From Gemmatimonadota bacterium (lineage in GTDB: Bacteria > Gemmatimonadota > Gemmatimonadetes > Longimicrobiales > Longimicrobiaceae): a stretch of DNA of 8,519 nt. Shown here piece by piece: positions 5,382 through 8,519 of the stretch. The translations under genes and the position numbers were made by a program. The stretch spans positions 1 through 8,519 of the forward strand of contig JAHWJV010000127.1 in assembly GCA_019348265.1 (NCBI GenBank), in the 5' to 3' direction. Position 1 is the first letter of the stretch, and every line of letters starts with the position of its first letter. Below the pieces are notes generated by a model that worked only from the letters and a program-made list of their open reading frames with translations, searched no databases and was not told the origin of the DNA.

Positions 5382-7715
5382 ATGGCCTCCGAGTCGCCGA
5401 CGCAGACCGCCGCCACCAGCCCCGGTCTGGACATCATTCGCGCCGTGATCGCGGACGATCTCCGCAACGGCCGGGTATCCAGGGTCGTCACCCGCTTCCC
5501 GCCGGAGCCGAATGGATATCTGCATATTGGCCACGCCACCTCGGTCGCGCTGAACTTCGACGTGGCCGCCGAGACCGGCGGCGTCTGCCACCTTCGGTTC
5601 GACGACACGAACCCGGAGACCGAGGACGCCCACTACGTCGAGGCGATCAAGGACGTCATCCAGTGGCTCGGGTACGATTGGGGCGAGCACCTCTACTTCG
5701 CCTCGGACTACTTCGAGGCGATGTACGAGTTCGCGGAGCACCTGATCCGCGAGGGGAAGGCGTACGTCGACTCGTCGACAGAGGAGGAGATCCGGGACTT
5801 GCGAGGAACGGTGACGGAAGCCGGCCGCCCGAGCCGTTACCGCGACCGCTCGGTGGAGGAGAACCTGGACATGTTCCGCCGGATGAGGGCGGGAGAGTTC
5901 CGTGACGGAGCCCACGTGCTGCGCGCCAGGATCGACCTCGCCTCGCGCAACATGCTGCTGCGGGACCCGATCCTCTACCGCATTCGGCACGCCCACCATT
6001 ATCGGACGGCCGACGAGTGGTGCATCTATCCTCTTTACGACTACGCGCACCCCATCGAGGACGCGCTCGAGTGCGTCACCCACTCCGTCTGCACGCTGGA
6101 GTTCGAGAACAACCGCCCGCTCTACGACTGGGTGGTGGAGAACATCCCGGCGCAGTGCCGGCCGCACCAGTACGAGTTCGCGCGCCGGAATCTCGACTTC
6201 ACCGTGATGAGCAAGCGGAAGCTGCTGGAGCTCGTACGCGGCGGGTACGTGAGCGGATGGGACGATCCCCGCATGCCCACGATCGCGGCCTTCCGGCGGC
6301 GCGGCGTGACACCAGCGGCAATCCGGAGCTTCGCCGCCATGGTAGGGGTCGCGCGTACCGAGATCCGCGTCGACATCGGGAAGATGGAGTTCGCGATCCG
6401 CGACGACCTGAACCAGACGTCGCCGCGAGTGCTGTGCGTCCTGCGGCCGCTCAAGGTGGTGATCACGAACTATCCGGAGGGCGATGTCGAAGAGATCGAT
6501 GCTCCCCTCTATCCCCACGACGTACCGAAGGAAGGCTCGCGCATCCTCCCTTTCTCGCGGGAGATCTTGATCGAGCGCGACGACTTCATGGAGACCCCGT
6601 CGCCCGGGTACTACCGGCTCTCGCCGGGCCGGGAGGTGCGTCTCCGCTATGCGTACATCATCCGCTGCGACGAGGTGGTGAAGGATGAGAGCGGGGAGGT
6701 GGTGGAGCTGCGTTGCTCCTACGATCCCGAGACGCGGGGCGGCCGGTCGCGCGGCGGAAAGCCGGTGAAGGGGACCGTCCACTGGGTTTCGGCGCAGCAC
6801 TCCGTCCCGTGCGAGGTTCGCCTCTATGACCGGCTGTTCACCGTCCCCGATCCCGAAGCGCAGGAGGGTGATTTCAAGAATTACCTGAACGCCGAGTCGC
6901 TGGTCGTGGTCGAGGGAGCGCGTATCGAGCCGAGCGTACGGCTGGATGAGCCAGGAAGCCGGTACCAGTTCGAGCGTCTCGGCTTTTTCTGCAGCGACAT
7001 GGTCGATTCGGGCGCCGACCACCTGGTCTACAACCGAACGGTGACGCTGCGGGACACCTGGGCGAAGATTTCGCACACCGAGGCACCGGCGCCGACCGGG
7101 GCGGTGAGCCAGCCGAAGCAGCGTCGCAGCCCGCCCGCGCACAAGCCACCGGCGACGCCGGCTGAGGAACGGACGCCAGAGCTCGAAGAGCGGCGGGAGC
7201 GCTACGTTCGGGAGCTGGGCCTCACCACTGAGGAGGCGGACGTCCTCTCCCGTGATCGGGGCACCTCGGACCTCTTCGAGGCGGCGAGCGCGACCGGCGC
7301 CGCGCCGGTGCGTTCGCTGGTGAACTGGGTGATGCAGGAGCTGCCGCGGGTGGTCGGCGAGCGGTCACTCTCGGATCTGCCGATCACGGGTGAGACGCTT
7401 GCCGCGCTGGTCGCGCTCGTCGAGAGCGGGACCATCTCCGGAACGATCGGGCGCCAGGTTCTCGCCCAGATGGCGGAGACGGGCGACGGGCCGAGCTCGA
7501 TCGTGGAGCGGCGCGGGCTGCAGCAGATCAGCGACCGCCGCGCGCTGGAGCCGCTGGTCACGCAAGTTCTCGCCGCGAACCCCGCGAAAGTAGATGAGTA
7601 CCGCGGCGGCAAGGTCGGCTTGCGCGGATTCTTCGTGGGGCAGGTGATGCGGGAGACATCCGGCCGGGCGAACCCGGAGATGGTGGGCGCGCTGATCGAC
7701 GAGCGGCTGAGGTGA
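5382..7715 (+). CDS. glnS: Glutaminyl-tRNA synthetase with C-terminal GatB/YqeY domain
   Basis: GlnRS charges tRNA-Gln directly, avoiding the GatCAB transamidation route. From the ATG at 5382 the protein has 777 residues against about 550 for E. coli GlnRS. Residues ~1-565 are the synthetase. PPEPNGYLHIGHA contains HIGH at 48-51, FDDTNPE follows, VMSKRKL gives MSKR at 276-279 in place of KMSKS, and the two-barrel anticodon-binding part ends near ISHTEAPAP. A Pro/Ala-rich linker (~566-600) leads to a C-terminal domain (~600-777). Its NWVMQELPR and FFVGQVMRETSGRANPEMV match the GatB tail/YqeY family, thought to help bind tRNA. The same architecture is known from Deinococcus radiodurans. An in-frame ATG at 5337 would add a His/Arg-rich MPRTHAHPDRSHAHR that does not resemble the family. 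The gene is divergent from gltX and convergent with the HD gene. No Shine-Dalgarno precedes either start. Confidence 0.95.
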   Translation: MASESPTQTAATSPGLDIIRAVIADDLRNGRVSRVVTRFPPEPNGYLHIGHATSVALNFDVAAETGGVCHLRFDDTNPETEDAHYVEAIKDVIQWLGYDWGEHLYFASDYFEAMYEFAEHLIREGKAYVDSSTEEEIRDLRGTVTEAGRPSRYRDRSVEENLDMFRRMRAGEFRDGAHVLRARIDLASRNMLLRDPILYRIRHAHHYRTADEWCIYPLYDYAHPIEDALECVTHSVCTLEFENNRPLYDWVVENIPAQCRPHQYEFARRNLDFTVMSKRKLLELVRGGYVSGWDDPRMPTIAAFRRRGVTPAAIRSFAAMVGVARTEIRVDIGKMEFAIRDDLNQTSPRVLCVLRPLKVVITNYPEGDVEEIDAPLYPHDVPKEGSRILPFSREILIERDDFMETPSPGYYRLSPGREVRLRYAYIIRCDEVVKDESGEVVELRCSYDPETRGGRSRGGKPVKGTVHWVSAQHSVPCEVRLYDRLFTVPDPEAQEGDFKNYLNAESLVVVEGARIEPSVRLDEPGSRYQFERLGFFCSDMVDSGADHLVYNRTVTLRDTWAKISHTEAPAPTGAVSQPKQRRSPPAHKPPATPAEERTPELEERRERYVRELGLTTEEADVLSRDRGTSDLFEAASATGAAPVRSLVNWVMQELPRVVGERSLSDLPITGETLAALVALVESGTISGTIGRQVLAQMAETGDGPSSIVERRGLQQISDRRALEPLVTQVLAANPAKVDEYRGGKVGLRGFFVGQVMRETSGRANPEMVGALIDERLR

Positions 7716-7716
7716 G

Positions 7717-7730
7717 AGTTCACTTGAACT
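7717..7730. repeat. Short palindrome between convergent genes
   Basis: AGTTCA and TGAACT form a perfect 6-base inverted repeat around CT, starting two bases after the glnS stop. The whole 39-base gap to the HD gene stop (7716-7754) holds nothing else I can name. The loop is too tight and there is no T-run, so it is not a convincing intrinsic terminator. A weak bidirectional pause or chance are both possible. Confidence 0.3.
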
Positions 7731-7754
7731 TCGCACTCATCGACCTTGCACCCT

Positions 7755-8378
7755 CTACAACCTGAAAGACTCCACCAGACGCTGCTCGGCCTCTCCCACC
7801 GGGTTCGCATCCAGCTCGACGTACGCCTCCAGCCCGCTCCCCGTGAGCTTTTCGCGGAAAAGCTGGTCGAGCTGGAAGATGCCGGCGGAGTTGGAGAGAT
7901 CGATGCGGATGCGCACCGGCTTGTTCTCCCCCGCCTCGATGTGCACCGCCTCGATCGCCGCCGCGGAAACGGAGTGGATGCTACTGGAGCCGGTGGCGAA
8001 CGGGATTCGCGAGCGGCCTTTGGCCATGTCGAGAGCATCGGCGACGCGGACGATCCCCGCCTCCAGCGTCAGCGGCTTACCACCGGACCGGTGCGCGATA
8101 ATCGCGTGCAGGATCTCCGAGCGGAGAATCGTCGCCTTGGCGGTGTCGTAGAGCCCGGTCAGCAGTTCGCGGATCTTCTCCTGCGCGATGAAAAGTGAGA
8201 ACGCCTCGTGGTCGGCCCTGTGGACGGACATGCCGATGTCGTGGAGCAGCGAAGCCATCACCACCACCACCTCCGCATCTTCCACCGTCATCCGGTAGTT
8301 CTTGACCACGCTCGGCTCGACGCCGTGCTCGGTCAGTAGCCGGAGCAGCTTGTCGGCGATGTTCATGACGATCTTCAC
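7755..8378 (-). CDS. HD-domain metal-dependent phosphohydrolase, probably missing its N-terminus
   Basis: From a GTG at 8378 the frame gives 207 residues. The HD fold is clear: SLLHDIGMSVHRADHE has the HD doublet at 46-47 with H53 and H57. HAIIAHRSGG provides H91 and H96, and VRVADALDMAKGRSR provides D114 and D117. The C-terminal part has NSAGIFQLDQLF and SGLEAYVELDA. It belongs to a bacterial/archaeal group of uncharacterised HD phosphohydrolases; the substrate is unknown. Residues before the GTG (GHGPVH, from about 8396) still look like the family, whose members normally have about 40 more residues upstream, ending in a segment like DHGPVH. Upstream of about 8393 the frame becomes Pro-rich and the family match is lost. 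The true start is therefore probably missing, and 8378 (GTGA overlap with the SPFH stop) or GTG 8384 are only formal starts. It converges on glnS. Confidence 0.8.
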   Translation of the reverse strand: MKIVMNIADKLLRLLTEHGVEPSVVKNYRMTVEDAEVVVVMASLLHDIGMSVHRADHEAFSLFIAQEKIRELLTGLYDTAKATILRSEILHAIIAHRSGGKPLTLEAGIVRVADALDMAKGRSRIPFATGSSSIHSVSAAAIEAVHIEAGENKPVRIRIDLSNSAGIFQLDQLFREKLTGSGLEAYVELDANPVGEAEQRLVESFRL

Positions 8379-8518
8379 GTGCACGGGGCCGTGCCCTTCG
8401 AGGCCTCGAGGTGCTGGAGGAGGCGGAGCTGCACCAGGGCGGGGTTGTCGGTGGCCATGCGGGCCGCGTTGGCGAGGTTCCGCAGGGCCGCCGTCTCCCC
8501 TCGTGCCCGCTCCAGGGC
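8375..8518 (-). CDS. SPFH/stomatin-like (slipin) protein, C-terminal fragment
   Basis: The frame enters from beyond the right edge and gives 47 residues before a TGA at 8377-8375. It starts ALERARGETAALRNLANA and continues with DNPALVQLRLLQHLEASKG. An Ala/Glu-rich coiled helix followed by a NPALxQLRxLQ segment is typical of the end of Band 7/SPFH membrane-scaffold proteins. The last residues TAPCT do not look like the family's usual hydrophobic tail, and they fall where the HD protein's reading begins to look natural in another frame. The C-terminus is therefore probably artificial. The N-terminal membrane anchor and SPFH domain lie outside the window, so the assignment rests on a short stretch. 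Confidence 0.55.
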   Translation of the reverse strand, partial: ALERARGETAALRNLANAARMATDNPALVQLRLLQHLEASKGTAPCT

Positions 8519-8519
8519 C

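Noticed and set aside
5214..7142. Minus-strand open frame of 642 codons opposite glnS
   Set aside because: The length comes from high GC3 in glnS removing antisense stops. The peptide is Val/Arg/Leu/His-rich and lacks domain features.
1..8519. CRISPR arrays, tRNA/rRNA genes, transposons or phage genes
   Set aside because: No regularly spaced repeats, cloverleaf or rRNA-like segments, terminal inverted repeats or transposase/integrase motifs were seen by eye on either strand.

Overview
The window is a high-GC bacterial chromosome segment made of housekeeping genes. Its codons end almost always in G or C, and starts are ATG or GTG. Gene content points to a free-living bacterium with direct glutaminyl-tRNA synthesis. 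A Gemmatimonadota-like organism is plausible because of the GlnRS-YqeY fusion, the pyrR-pyrB-pyrC order and the codon use. That assignment is inference only; Deinococcota, Acidobacteriota and others also carry the fusion.

Left to right, a minus-strand pyrimidine cluster comes first. It is read as pyrR (1855-2409), pyrB (887-1858) and pyrC (from 890 leftward), joined by two 4-base GTGA stop/start overlaps. A good sigma70-type promoter (2448-2476) precedes pyrR and overlaps the stop codon of tadA. Upstream on the same strand are tadA (2473-2958; tRNA adenosine deaminase) and lexA (3029-3679; SOS repressor), separated by a strong stem-loop. Next is gltX (3739-5217; glutamyl-tRNA synthetase), whose last codons hold the lexA promoter (3736-3764). 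Across a 164-base divergent region, glnS (5382-7715, plus strand) encodes glutaminyl-tRNA synthetase fused to a C-terminal GatB/YqeY domain. It converges on a minus-strand HD-domain phosphohydrolase (7755-8378). The last ~145 bases hold the C-terminal end of a stomatin/SPFH-like protein on the minus strand.

Functionally the window combines de novo pyrimidine synthesis with its regulator, Glu and Gln tRNA charging, wobble-inosine formation and SOS control. These modules are largely independent. I do not see a defence system, mobile element, CRISPR array, tRNA or rRNA.

The most unusual signals are at the two ends. At about position 150-158 the dihydroorotase reading stops matching its family before the last catalytic residue. 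An unrelated plus-strand coding fragment with strong GC3 bias occupies positions 3-152. At about 8385-8395 the SPFH fragment loses its family-like C-terminus just where the HD protein lacks its usual N-terminus. Each junction lies roughly 125-160 bases from a window edge, about one short-read length. Chimeric contig ends are therefore the simplest explanation, with real rearrangement as the alternative. I found no convincing evidence for a previously undescribed system.
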